A DNA stretch of 64,000 nt from an uncultured Opitutales bacterium (GCA_944389175.1 CALXLK010000001.1:62001-126000), one strand, 5' to 3'; shown: positions 1 through 9,078, numbered from the stretch's first letter. The notes: generated by a model from the sequence alone, not told the origin. A program made the numbers and translations.

Positions 1-2018
1 ACGGGGGATGGGGCGGCAATAGGCCGGCTCGGCTTGTAAAAAAGCTTTGCTATCATTTTTACAAAGATAAAAGCCTCGTTCCCGACGAAGCTTTCGCTAC
101 TTTGAGAAACCGCACGGCGGGGCGTTTCCTTCTCTGTTGCGGCCCGTTTGTTGATGAAATCCACCATGTGCCTCCGATAAGGGTGGTACTGGAAAAGGGG
201 TTTGGGGGGATACGCAACGAGGTCGCCCAAGCCATAGAAAAATGCCCAAAAAACGACGAATTTGGCAGGCGCGAACTTGAGACTGCGCTTTTGGGGCTGG
301 ATACAATCAGGGAGATTCAGCTTTCCTTTGCAAAAGAGGCCAAAAGGCGCCTGGCCGCCGGGAACTTGACGCCCCAGGCGCGCCGCAATTTTGCCCGCAT
401 AGCCGATAGCGCGCAAAGGTGCCCGTGGGAGCCGCCGAAAACTTTTTACGAGGGGTTGAATACGCTGTGGTTCATCCGCGAAGTTCTCGGGTATGTCGAC
501 GGGCTTTCTATTTTTTCGCTGGGTCGCCCCGACGCGTGGTTGATAGATCTTTACAAGGCCGACATCGCGGCCGGCAGGCTCACAAAGGCCGAGGCCGCCG
601 ATCTGGTGGCGCGCTTTCTAATAACCGCCGACGAACATCACGATAAAAACATTCCCGTAAATTCGTACGACGACCACGAAATGGAAATCCCCATAACGCT
701 CGGAGGCTGCGACCGCGCCGGCAAGCCGCTCTATAACGAGCTCACGCGCTTGTTTTTCGACGCCCACCTCCAGACAGACTGCGTCTTCCCCAAATTGCAT
801 TGCCGCATATCGAAAGATTCCCCGCAGGAGTACCTGAGCAAGATAGGCGACATGCTAATGAAAGGCCACGCCGTATTCGCGCTCTTTTCCGACGACTTGC
901 ACATTCGGCTTTTTGTAAAAGACGGCTACCCCATAGAGGAGGCCAGGGAATATATCGGAGGGGGATGTTGGGACGGCCACATAGATTCCGTGATGGACAG
1001 CGATGTTGCAAATTATATATCCGTGGTGCGCATACTCGAGCTCTCAATTTACCGCGACCCCAAAGTTGAGGAGGCCGCCAAGGTTCAGATTGAGTCTTTT
1101 GACGAGGCCGCCAGTTTTGAGGAGGTCCACAAGATACTATACGGCAATTTTATACGCTTCTTCAGGAATGTGATAAGCCAATACACCCGCTACGGGAGAC
1201 AGTTTGCCAAGATAGCTCCCAATCCGGTTTACACGATGTGCCTAAAAGGCGGCATTGAGAGCCGCAGAGACACTACCGACGGCGGCGTTCCCGCGCGTCC
1301 GCGCTTTATTACGCTAGGTTTCTTGGGCAATGTTGTAGATTCGTTGCTTGCCATAAACAGCGTGTGCTTTGAAAAGAAAATATGCACGCTGAAAGAGTTC
1401 TTGGCGGCAGTCCGCAGCAACTGGGCCGGCGAGCGCGGCCAACAGCTAAGGGCGGCTGCCATGGCCGCGCCTTATTGGGGCGACGGCTCCGATGCCTCTT
1501 GCGGAGAAATGGCCTGGTGGATACGCAACATTTACGACGACATCGACGGATTTGAGACCGACCAGGGCTGTAAATACTGCCTGGCCATCTACATATACAG
1601 GGAGTTTATGTATTGGGGCAACAAGACCCGCGCCACGCCCGACGGCAGGCGCGACGGCGACCGCCTCGCCCAGGGATTTTCCCCCAGTGAATACCGCTGC
1701 AAAGAGGGGGTTACGACTGTGCTTAATTCAATAGCCTCCTTGCCCCACGATTGCCTGCGGGCATCGAACGCGAATTTGACATTCGACAAGTCGGCCATGA
1801 GCGCCGACACGTTTGCCGCGGTTTTCAGGGTGTACGCCAAAAAGTGCGGACACTTGTTGCAGCCCAACTGCAATTCGGTGGAGGAGCTGATAGACGCCCA
1901 AAAGCACCCTGAGCGCCACCAAAATATAATAGTGAAAGTTTGCGGCTTTTCCGCGAGGTTTGTCTCTCTTTCAAAGCGCTGGCAGGACGAGGTCATAGCA
2001 AGGCACAGGCTTATGTAG
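1..2018 (+). CDS. Glycyl radical enzyme (pyruvate formate-lyase superfamily), 5' partial
   Basis: The frame is open from base 3 with no stop, so the true start lies before the window; a TTG at 102 is internal. About 672 residues are visible of a family usually near 800. The C-terminal glycyl radical loop reads KVCGFSARF, with the radical glycine at codon 1944-1946. The thiyl-radical cysteine is in GGGCWDGH, codon 966-968. Known dehydratases, decarboxylases and C-N or C-S lyases of the family usually have Cys-x-Glu there, whereas this has Cys-Trp-Asp, and PFL itself has Cys-Cys. The activase follows after 31 bp, so the two probably form an operon. The substrate cannot be assigned. A diol or sugar-derived substrate is possible because a rhamnosidase lies downstream, but this is inference. 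These enzymes act in the anaerobic cytoplasm. Confidence 0.9.
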   Translation, partial: GGWGGNRPARLVKKLCYHFYKDKSLVPDEAFATLRNRTAGRFLLCCGPFVDEIHHVPPIRVVLEKGFGGIRNEVAQAIEKCPKNDEFGRRELETALLGLDTIREIQLSFAKEAKRRLAAGNLTPQARRNFARIADSAQRCPWEPPKTFYEGLNTLWFIREVLGYVDGLSIFSLGRPDAWLIDLYKADIAAGRLTKAEAADLVARFLITADEHHDKNIPVNSYDDHEMEIPITLGGCDRAGKPLYNELTRLFFDAHLQTDCVFPKLHCRISKDSPQEYLSKIGDMLMKGHAVFALFSDDLHIRLFVKDGYPIEEAREYIGGGCWDGHIDSVMDSDVANYISVVRILELSIYRDPKVEEAAKVQIESFDEAASFEEVHKILYGNFIRFFRNVISQYTRYGRQFAKIAPNPVYTMCLKGGIESRRDTTDGGVPARPRFITLGFLGNVVDSLLAINSVCFEKKICTLKEFLAAVRSNWAGERGQQLRAAAMAAPYWGDGSDASCGEMAWWIRNIYDDIDGFETDQGCKYCLAIYIYREFMYWGNKTRATPDGRRDGDRLAQGFSPSEYRCKEGVTTVLNSIASLPHDCLRASNANLTFDKSAMSADTFAAVFRVYAKKCGHLLQPNCNSVEELIDAQKHPERHQNIIVKVCGFSARFVSLSKRWQDEVIARHRLM

Positions 2019-2049
2019 AGCGCGCCCGCGGAGGGGAAGGGAAAACTCG

Positions 2050-2826
2050 ATGAAGGCAATAATATTAAAAATCGACAAATTTTCCACGCGCGACGGCCCG
2101 GGCATACGGACGGTCGTGTGCCTGAAGGGCTGTTTTCTCAGATGCAGGTGGTGCCACAGTCCGGAGAGTTGGAGCTTTGGCATTCAGAAATACCCAAACG
2201 GCGAAATTGTCGGCATAAAAATGAGCGCCGAAGAAGTTATGGCGGAAGTCCTCAAAGACAGAGATTTCTACGAGGCTTCCGGCGGCGGCATGACTCTTTC
2301 CGGCGGAGATCCCCTCGCCCGCCCGGCCTTTTCGCTCGAACTGCTGCGCATGGCAAAAGCCCAGGGGCTGCATACGGCGGTAGAGACCAGCGGATATGCC
2401 AAGCCGGCCGAAATAGATGCGCTGTTGCCGTTTGTAGATATTTGGCTTTGGGATGTGAAAAAACTCGACGCCAAAAAGCATTTTGAATACACCCTTCGCC
2501 CGCTTGAGCCCATTCTTGAAAACCTCGGGCGCGTCAATTCGCAGATTCTAAAGGACAAGGAATCCAATAGACACATAGTATTGCGCTGCCCGATGATTCC
2601 GGGCCTTAACGATACCAATTCCGACCTGATGGCAATAGCACGCTTAGCCGATTCCATGAAGGCTGTCTCGGGAATAGATATAGAACCCTATATCCCGTAC
2701 GGCATTCAAAAGGCCCATAGGCTCGGCCTGAAAGTATACGAGGCCCCTCAGCCCCCGCCTGAGTACGGACGGCGCATTCTTGCGCGGCTATCACCACTTA
2801 CGTCAAAGCCGGTCAGACTTCCATAA
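2050..2826 (+). CDS. Glycyl radical enzyme activase (radical SAM)
   Basis: This 258-residue protein uses SAM and a [4Fe-4S] cluster to abstract hydrogen from the glycine of the upstream enzyme. The N-terminus has the family pattern STRDGPGIRTVVCLKGC, and the radical-SAM motif CFLRCRWC (CxxxCxxC) is near residues 29-36. SGGGMTLSGGDPL gives the GGE-like SAM-binding strand. It lacks the extra two-cluster ferredoxin insert found in many dehydratase activases, so it resembles the short PFL-activase architecture. The start is supported by a GGGAAGGG purine tract just upstream. It is probably cotranscribed with the enzyme before it. Confidence 0.93.
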   Translation: MKAIILKIDKFSTRDGPGIRTVVCLKGCFLRCRWCHSPESWSFGIQKYPNGEIVGIKMSAEEVMAEVLKDRDFYEASGGGMTLSGGDPLARPAFSLELLRMAKAQGLHTAVETSGYAKPAEIDALLPFVDIWLWDVKKLDAKKHFEYTLRPLEPILENLGRVNSQILKDKESNRHIVLRCPMIPGLNDTNSDLMAIARLADSMKAVSGIDIEPYIPYGIQKAHRLGLKVYEAPQPPPEYGRRILARLSPLTSKPVRLP

Positions 2827-3230
2827 TGTAAGGGCCGTTTTTCCCTTTTTCTTCTTTCCTCCACTTTTTTCTCGCTCTTTCCCTCCCGCACATACCCTCA
2901 TTCCATCTTTCCACATCCACACGCCATACGGGCAAATGTATTAGGGCTTGTTTTTTTGAAGGTAAATTAAAATGAGTTTGCGCATACGAAGAGCCAATTC
3001 CCAGTATTAGGGTTTTTTTGAAGGTAAATAAATTCTCGCCACAGAAGTGATGGCTGGTTGTCAAATTCGGGGTCTTTTTGCAAGGGGGCTTTTGCGCAGG
3101 CTTATGATGCTAAGTGGCCGTAGCACAGTTAAAAGTAAAAAGTTGCCTACCATCTGCGGGCGTTGTTTTGGGGAAATTAAACGGCAAAATATTCTTGGAA
3201 TGTTTGGAATTTTGTTTGTTTATGATGTTT
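2827..3230. other. Intergenic region with G-poor pyrimidine tract and short direct repeats
   Basis: No convincing gene is seen. A frame of 76 codons at 3047-3277 lacks a ribosome binding site and recognisable motifs. The first part (2838-2928) is almost free of G on the plus strand (about 3 G in 90 bases) and C/T-rich, as expected of a Rho-utilisation-type terminator, though this is inference. Two copies of a TTAGGG...TTTTTTTGAAGGTAAAT element follow. Confidence 0.5.
2942..3031 (+). repeat. Two imperfect direct repeats, about 60 bp apart
   Basis: Copy 1 lies at about 2942-2970 and copy 2 at about 3007-3031. Both read TTAGGG, a short variable part, then TTTTTTTGAAGGTAAAT followed by an A-rich end. 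They sit between the activase terminator region and the rhamnosidase promoter. Function is unknown; a regulator site or a remnant duplication are both possible. Confidence 0.55.
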
Positions 3231-3267
3231 CAATATTCTTGACTAATATTGGCTCTTATGTAAGATT
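3231..3267 (+). promoter_or_regulatory. Rhamnosidase promoter with overlapping inverted repeat
   Basis: A TTGACT -35 box (3239-3244) is followed after 16 bases by TAAGAT (3261-3266), about 27 bases before the ATG. A perfect inverted repeat, CAATATT (3231-3237) and AATATTG (3245-3251), separated by 7 bases, straddles the -35 box. That is the place expected for a repressor operator. Which regulator would bind is unknown. Confidence 0.5.
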
Positions 3268-3293
3268 TCGGAAATAGAACGCCAGTTAAGGAC

Positions 3294-6116
3294 ATGAGAT
3301 TGATATCAAAGATAACGCTTTTATTTGCAACTTTGTTTATGGGGATGGCTGCTTTTGCAGCCGGCAGGCCCTATGATGTAAGTGTCGGGGAATTCTTCGA
3401 TAATCCTTTGGGATACAACCTCGATGATTTGAGTTTTTCGTGGAAGCTTCCGGCGGACAGGCCAGGGGTGTCGCAGAGCGCATACCAGATAGTAGTGGCC
3501 GATTCGCTCGAAAATCTCGAAGAGAAACCCCTATGGGATTCGGGCAAGGTGTATTCGAGCGCGTCGGTAAAAGTCCCCTACGGGGGAAAGGCGCTGGCGT
3601 CGAGGCAAAAGTGCTACTTTAGGGTTCGCTATTGGGACGAAAACGGCAAGGTTTCCTCGTGGTCGGATTCCCGAAGCTTCGAGGCCGGTCTTCTGAAAAA
3701 TTCTGACTGGATAGCCGACTGGATTAGCGCCGACGAGCCCGTCAAGCGCCGCGAGGAAATTCGCTACAAGGGAAAAGTTCCCCGCAAAGTGGTTCTCGGA
3801 GGCGACAAGCCCGCCTACATGCGCAAGGAGTTCACGGCTTCTCCTGCCATAGTCAAGGCGCGCCTCTACATAGCAACGCTTGGCATATTTCAGCTTTACA
3901 TAAACGGCAAAAAAGTGGGCTCCGATTTTTGGGGCACTGGGTGGACCGATTATGAAAAGCGCGTTCAGTCCAACACGTACGACGTCACCGATATGATCAA
4001 TTCCGGCAACAACACAATCGGATTGATTCTCGGCGGCGGCTGGTACACCGGAAGAATGGGTTGGAGCCTAAATTCATGCGAATACGGGGACAATCCGAAG
4101 GCTCTAGTACAGCTGGAGATAGAGTACGCAAACGGCGGCAGGAGCGTAGTTGTAAGCGACGCGTCGTGGAAATGGTCGCGCGGGCCGATTGTCGCGGCTG
4201 ATATTTACGACGGCGAGGATTACGACGCGCGCCTCGAACAGCCGGGCTGGAACGATACCTATTCCAACCCCGGAATGCGCAACCTTTGGGGGCTAATAGG
4301 AAATGTCGAGCCGTTTGACGATTCAAGCTGGAAGCCGGTAAAGACGCAGCGCCTGATTTCGACGCCGCTGATTCAGCCCCGCAGAAGCCCGCCTGTCGTT
4401 GTAAAAGACACTCTATATCCAATTTCAGTAAAAAAAGTTTACCCCGGGGCGTATATTTTCGACCTCGGCCAGAATATTGTGGGCTGGGCCAAGATAAAGA
4501 TTCCGTCGGTACCCGGCAGAAAAATAACCATAAGGTTTGCCGAAATGCTCAAACAGGACGGCACCATGTACACCGAAAATTACAGGACCGCGCGCAGCGT
4601 CGACACGTATGTGTGCGCCTCGTACGGCTACGAGACTTACGAGCCCTCGCTTACTTTCCACGGCTTCAGGTATGTGGAGCTGAGCGGCCTCTCGGAGGAG
4701 ATAGAGCCTTCGGCCGATTGGGTCGAGGGGAAAGTCGTCTATTCCGACCTCAAACTCATCGGTTCGTTTGTCTGTTCGGATCCGCAAATAAACAGGCTTC
4801 AGAGCAACATACAGTGGGGTCAGCGCTGCAACTTTTTCTCTGTCCCGACGGATTGTCCCCAGCGCGACGAGCGCATGGGATGGCTCGGCGACGCGCAGGT
4901 CTTTGTCCCGACGGCAGCATTCAACATGGACGTCGATGCGTTCTTCAATAAATGGACTCTCGATATCCGGGACGCGACCACCGAGAACGGCGCATACCCC
5001 GACATCGCCCCGCGCAAGAGTGTCGGCTGGTTCGGCAAAAACAGGGGAAACGCGGCGTGGGCCGACGCGGGTGTAATTTGCCCGTGGGAAATTTATTTGG
5101 CCTACGGCGACGTCAAAATTCTGCGCGACAACTATCCGAGCATGCAGAAATGGATTCAATATCTTCAAGACACCTCAAAAGACGGCATGCGCATAGAGGG
5201 CGTCTATGGCGACTGGCTCCAGCCCTATGCCGTCCCGCCGTCGAAATCGGATTCGTCAAAGCAGCTCATAAGCCAGGCCTATTACGTGCGTTCGGCCGAC
5301 TTGGTTTCAAAAATAGCCAAAGTTTTGGGCAAAGATGCAGACTCTAAGAAGTACGCCGAAGTGGCGAAAAAAGCCCGGGAGCGCTTTTGCAAAGAATACC
5401 TTAAAGACGGCGGCGTTGTCGAAAACGACTGCCAGACATCGTACCTGCTGGCCTTGGCCTTCGACATACTTCCCGAAAAGGACCGCCCGGTCGCATTCAA
5501 GAATCTGCTAAGGGCAATAGAGCGCGCCGACAACCACCTGCGAACGGGCTTTGTGGGGACGCCGCTTTTAAACCCCGTTCTTACCAGGTTCGGGCGCCCC
5601 GATGTGGCGTTTGACTTGTTGTTTAAACAGACATATCCGTCGTGGCTGTACCCTATAAACCAGGGCGCCACAACAATGTGGGAGAGGTGGAACAGCTATT
5701 CGCGCAAGGACGGTTTTGGAGACGTCAACATGAATTCCTTTAACCACTACGCCTACGGCGCGATAGGGCAGTGGCTTTACAAGGATGTGGCGGGGCTTTG
5801 GCACGACGAGGCGGCGCCGGGATACAAAAACATAATATTTGCCCCGAATATCACGCCGAAGTTGTCGTTTGCCTCGGCGACGAACAACACGCCCTACGGC
5901 GTCGCATCGTCGTCGTGGAAGCAGACCGACGGCGTTATCGAATGGAATGTTGTCATTCCGCCGAACGCGACGGGCACGATTGTTTTCCCGACCAAAAACG
6001 CCGATTCTATAAGGATAAACGGCGATCCGCTTGCAAAGGGCACTCCGTTGCGGGACGGCAAACCGATATTAAAGGGCGTCAAGCCCGGCAAGTACAGGAT
6101 TCTGCTGCGTCAATGA
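3294..6116 (+). CDS. Exported alpha-L-rhamnosidase, GH78
   Basis: This 940-residue enzyme releases terminal L-rhamnose from plant glycans, flavonoid glycosides or bacterial polysaccharides. Residues 1-22 form a signal peptide (basic MRLISK, hydrophobic core, AFAA), so it acts in the periplasm or at the surface. Beta-sandwich domains come first, then the catalytic (alpha/alpha)6 barrel. The GH78 catalytic segment is TDCPQRDERMGWLGD, with Asp520, Asp525, Glu526 and Asp533; the distal catalytic Glu is Glu797 in TTMWERWNSY. The C-terminal beta domain ends at GKYRILLRQ. Length is normal for secreted GH78. A GH43-like gene follows after 56 bp and is probably cotranscribed. No sugar transporter or regulator is visible nearby. 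Confidence 0.95.
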   Translation: MRLISKITLLFATLFMGMAAFAAGRPYDVSVGEFFDNPLGYNLDDLSFSWKLPADRPGVSQSAYQIVVADSLENLEEKPLWDSGKVYSSASVKVPYGGKALASRQKCYFRVRYWDENGKVSSWSDSRSFEAGLLKNSDWIADWISADEPVKRREEIRYKGKVPRKVVLGGDKPAYMRKEFTASPAIVKARLYIATLGIFQLYINGKKVGSDFWGTGWTDYEKRVQSNTYDVTDMINSGNNTIGLILGGGWYTGRMGWSLNSCEYGDNPKALVQLEIEYANGGRSVVVSDASWKWSRGPIVAADIYDGEDYDARLEQPGWNDTYSNPGMRNLWGLIGNVEPFDDSSWKPVKTQRLISTPLIQPRRSPPVVVKDTLYPISVKKVYPGAYIFDLGQNIVGWAKIKIPSVPGRKITIRFAEMLKQDGTMYTENYRTARSVDTYVCASYGYETYEPSLTFHGFRYVELSGLSEEIEPSADWVEGKVVYSDLKLIGSFVCSDPQINRLQSNIQWGQRCNFFSVPTDCPQRDERMGWLGDAQVFVPTAAFNMDVDAFFNKWTLDIRDATTENGAYPDIAPRKSVGWFGKNRGNAAWADAGVICPWEIYLAYGDVKILRDNYPSMQKWIQYLQDTSKDGMRIEGVYGDWLQPYAVPPSKSDSSKQLISQAYYVRSADLVSKIAKVLGKDADSKKYAEVAKKARERFCKEYLKDGGVVENDCQTSYLLALAFDILPEKDRPVAFKNLLRAIERADNHLRTGFVGTPLLNPVLTRFGRPDVAFDLLFKQTYPSWLYPINQGATTMWERWNSYSRKDGFGDVNMNSFNHYAYGAIGQWLYKDVAGLWHDEAAPGYKNIIFAPNITPKLSFASATNNTPYGVASSSWKQTDGVIEWNVVIPPNATGTIVFPTKNADSIRINGDPLAKGTPLRDGKPILKGVKPGKYRILLRQ

Positions 6117-6172
6117 CGCGCAGCTTTATTGCCGCGCTTGCGCTTAAATGAAATCAACGAAAGGAACGCTAG

Positions 6173-7492
6173 ATGAAAAAAATAAACTGCATGATATTAG
6201 GCGCGGCCGCGCTGTTGCTTTGTTGTTGTGTGGGCGCTCCCGATGTTAACACTTCGGCTTACGTGCCAAAGAGCAAAGCTTTTACCCCGGGAAAGATTCT
6301 TTTGGACAATAACGGCAGGCATGTAAACGCCCACGGGGCGGGCTTCCTGTACGACAACGGCCGCTACTATATGTTCGGCGAGCACAAGGTGGGCGGAACA
6401 TTGGGGAACAAGTCTATCGTCGGCGTCCACTGCTACAGCTCTGAGGATCTCTACAACTGGCGCGATGAAGGCATCGTCCTGGAAATGAGCCGCGATCCCG
6501 AAAGCCCGATAGTAATCGGCACCATAATTGAGCGCCCCAAGGTTATCTTCAACCAAAAGACGGGAAAATACGTGATGTGGTTTCACATGGAAAGCAGGGC
6601 GGGCCCGAGAGCAAAATCGACAAATATAGACGACATAATCGCCGAGAAGCCCTCATACAAGACGGCTAAGGCCGGGTTGGCCGTTGCCGACAAGGTCGAC
6701 GGCCCGTATAAATTTGTGGGAGCCTACCGCCTGAATGCCGGCAAGTACCCCATGGGGGACGAGTCAAGAATGAAACAGTCTCGGGAAAAGCTCGACAAAG
6801 AGTATCCGAACTGGCGCAAGATGCAATTTAAGCCTTCCGACAAAAATAAAGACGATATTTATAAAGACGCCTCTTTCCTAAAATATTTTGAGGAGGGGCA
6901 GTTTTTGCGCGACATGACTTTGTTCGTCGACGACGACCTCAAAGCTTACCTAATATGCGCCTCTGAAGACAACGCAACTCTTCATATAAATGAACTTTCC
7001 GACGACTACCAGAGCCTCACCGGCCATTTTGCGAGGGTATTCCCGCTCGAATTTAACGAGGCGCCTGCAGTATTCAAGCGAGACGGCAAATATTTTATGC
7101 TTTCATCGCACTGCACCGGCTGGGCGCCCAATCCGCTGAGGGTCGCAGTTTCGGATTCAATCTACGGGCCGTGGAAACCCCTGGGCGACCGCACCCGCGG
7201 TTTCAACGTATCCGAGTCAGACAGGAAGGTGAACCCAGTTCTAAACAAGCAGTACTGGCGGGATGCCGCCGACAGCCAGACAAAAGACACATTCAAATCG
7301 CAGAGCACCTACGTCATAAAGGTCAACGGAAAGAAAGACGCCTTCATATACGTGGGCGACAGATGGACGCCACGCGACGCCATCGACGGCCGATACATAT
7401 TCCTGCCCATAGAGTGGGATTGCGACGGTTTGCCTGTGATAAGATGGTACGGCCTCTGGGACTTGTCCATATTTGACAAAAAGCAAAAATAA
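6173..7492 (+). CDS. Exported GH43-like five-bladed propeller glycoside hydrolase
   Basis: This is a 439-residue protein with an N-terminal export signal (MKKINCMILGAAALLLCCC). The cysteine run could be a non-canonical lipobox, so it may be a lipoprotein. The mature part begins with ILLDNNGRHVNAHGAGFLYD, then YYMFGEHK and several blades with GKYVMWFH, GKYFMLSS and DAFIYVGDRW patterns typical of GH43/GH117-like beta-propellers. GH43 members cleave arabinan, xylan or galactan side chains. Substrate and subfamily cannot be fixed by eye. The ribosome site AAAGGAACG precedes the start. It lies just behind the rhamnosidase, which suggests joint breakdown of rhamnose- and galactan/arabinan-containing glycans such as pectin RG-I (inference). 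Confidence 0.78.
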   Translation: MKKINCMILGAAALLLCCCVGAPDVNTSAYVPKSKAFTPGKILLDNNGRHVNAHGAGFLYDNGRYYMFGEHKVGGTLGNKSIVGVHCYSSEDLYNWRDEGIVLEMSRDPESPIVIGTIIERPKVIFNQKTGKYVMWFHMESRAGPRAKSTNIDDIIAEKPSYKTAKAGLAVADKVDGPYKFVGAYRLNAGKYPMGDESRMKQSREKLDKEYPNWRKMQFKPSDKNKDDIYKDASFLKYFEEGQFLRDMTLFVDDDLKAYLICASEDNATLHINELSDDYQSLTGHFARVFPLEFNEAPAVFKRDGKYFMLSSHCTGWAPNPLRVAVSDSIYGPWKPLGDRTRGFNVSESDRKVNPVLNKQYWRDAADSQTKDTFKSQSTYVIKVNGKKDAFIYVGDRWTPRDAIDGRYIFLPIEWDCDGLPVIRWYGLWDLSIFDKKQK

Positions 7493-7506
7493 ATACTTTA
7501 TTTACA

Positions 7507-7533
7507 GCGCCGGTAATCCGGCGCGTTTTTTTT
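7507..7533 (+). terminator. Intrinsic terminator after the GH43-like gene
   Basis: A perfect 7-bp stem GCGCCGG / CCGGCGC with TAAT loop is followed by G and eight T. It closes the rhamnosidase-GH43 transcription unit. Confidence 0.92.
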
Positions 7534-8072
7534 CTTATCTCTGACTTTTCCTTTTAGTTTTTCTATTTTTTTCTGCTTTGTTGTCTTATTTTCTCCTCTA
7601 CAGCGCTCCACACATGAAATACAAAGGCGTTGCCGTCCCGCACACACATGTCATCATCTTTTTTCTATCGTTTTCCACTCCCACACACCGCATGCATTCC
7701 GACACACTCTCTCTTTCCCAGCCACTAAAGGCATATTTGCCGCTTCCTTTGCAATCGCGCGCCGACATCTGGCGGCAACTTCAATACAAAGAATTCCTGA
7801 GAATTTTCGCAGGCGTTTGGTAAGCGTTGTTTTTTATTGCAGGCAAAATTTATTAGGCTGCAATTTTGCCTATTCTTTTAGCATGGGCTGCGTTCGGTCA
7901 AGGGCAGGCGTGTAAGAATTTTTTGTGCTAAATTGCGCGTTAAATTTCGGTTAAGTTTGCCATAAGCGGTAAAAAAGTCCGCCGTTGTTTTTGCGAAAAT
8001 CTTCGCGAAAAGCCGCTCGGAAATTAAAGCGGCAAAAATACTGCCGATATACTCGCCAGAAAGGTAAAAAAT
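7534..8072. other. Intergenic region, pyrimidine- and CA-rich, no gene seen
   Basis: The first 200 bases are rich in T, C and CA runs and poor in G on the plus strand, including a CACACACATG run. An 81-codon frame at 7578-7823 has low-complexity composition and no ribosome site, so it is not accepted as a gene. The last 200 bases presumably hold the thioredoxin-gene promoter, but no clear boxes were found. Confidence 0.5.
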
Positions 8073-8819
8073 ATGAGACTTAGATATTGGCATCTTTTAA
8101 TTCTCGCGCTGTCGATTGCGGCGGCGCCGTTTACATTTGCCGACGACGCATCGGCCCAGCCCGAGGGCATAAAAGCCGATATAGAAAAGGCCGAAATAAA
8201 AGTAGAGAAAGACTTGAAAAAAGCCCTCGATGCGGCAAAGGCCGACGGCAAAAAAGTCATGCTTGAGTTTTCCGGCAGCGACTGGTGCCCGCCGTGCAAA
8301 ATGCTGCATAGATTTATTATAAAGACAAAGGAGTTTGCCGACTACGCCAACGAAAAGCTGCACGTCTACGTGGCCGACTTCGACAAGTTCGGGGAGCCCA
8401 AAGACAAGGCAAACTCCGAAGAGATAGCCGAGCTTATAGAAACCTACCAAATTCGCGGCTTCCCGACTATCGTAATTCTAAATTCCGACGGCGAGGTGAT
8501 AGATTTCATGGAAGGCCTGCAAGTGCGCTCGGCCGACGAGCTCATAGAAAGAATCGAGAACGCCAAACCGAGCGCCGCCGAAAAGAAGTGCGAGCAAAGA
8601 CCGGGCTCGAAGATGGCCGCATGTTCGGCTTCCGACAAGAAGGATTGCCCAAAAAAAGCCTCTTGTGCCGCGGTCTCTCAATCTGCCGCCCCGGCGGCTT
8701 CAGATTCTAATGCCTGCCAGAAGGCCGATTCCACCAAGGGATGCTCTGCCAAGGGCGATTCCGCTTGCTCAAAGCCCCAGGGGCAAAACGTATCCGCCGG
8801 CGCCGCCGCGCAGAAATAG
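8073..8819 (+). CDS. Exported thioredoxin-like protein with cysteine-rich tail
   Basis: This 248-residue protein has a signal peptide (MRLRYWHLLILALSIAAAPFTFA), a charged helical linker and a thioredoxin fold with active site WCPPC (Cys72, Cys75) in FSGSDWCPPCK. The cis-proline loop is GFPT. The family usually ends near residue 165, but here a tail of about 75 residues rich in Ala, Ser, Lys and Asp carries seven Cys spaced 4-17 residues apart. The tail could bind metal or act as a thiol relay; neither can be shown from sequence. CPPC rather than CGPC suggests an altered redox potential. The protein is likely periplasmic. It has its own strong terminator and so is monocistronic. Confidence 0.85.
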   Translation: MRLRYWHLLILALSIAAAPFTFADDASAQPEGIKADIEKAEIKVEKDLKKALDAAKADGKKVMLEFSGSDWCPPCKMLHRFIIKTKEFADYANEKLHVYVADFDKFGEPKDKANSEEIAELIETYQIRGFPTIVILNSDGEVIDFMEGLQVRSADELIERIENAKPSAAEKKCEQRPGSKMAACSASDKKDCPKKASCAAVSQSAAPAASDSNACQKADSTKGCSAKGDSACSKPQGQNVSAGAAAQK

Positions 8820-8843
8820 ATTTTTCTCTCCAGTACCCCACGG

Positions 8844-8885
8844 CCTTGCAAAATCGCTTAGCGATTTTGCAAGGTTTCTTTTTCT
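8844..8885 (+). terminator. Strong intrinsic terminator after the thioredoxin gene
   Basis: A perfect 14-bp stem (8844-8857 with 8861-8874, CCTTGCAAAATCGC and its complement), TTA loop, then a T-rich run TTTCTTTTTC. Confidence 0.93.
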
Positions 8886-9078
8886 TTATCTGCGGCGCGT
8901 GCCGCGCGCGTATCTCGGCGCGCCCATAGCATAAAGGCGGATAAATTTTTATATGTTTGCGCGTATTGTAGGAATGTTTGGCGCAGACCAAAAACCGAAA
9001 GTTGTGGACATTTTGCGGGTTGCGGCGCTGTATGGGCGCATGTCGTCGCGGTTAAAAAACACATCGCAGGCGGAAAAT
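8886..9078. other. Spacer between convergent genes, nothing recognised
   Basis: No gene-like frame, RNA or repeat was recognised. It lies between the plus-strand thioredoxin terminator and the minus-strand citrate synthase terminator. Confidence 0.5.

Noticed and set aside
3047..3277. 76-codon frame before the rhamnosidase
   Set aside because: Overlaps the promoter and operator of the rhamnosidase and has no ribosome site.
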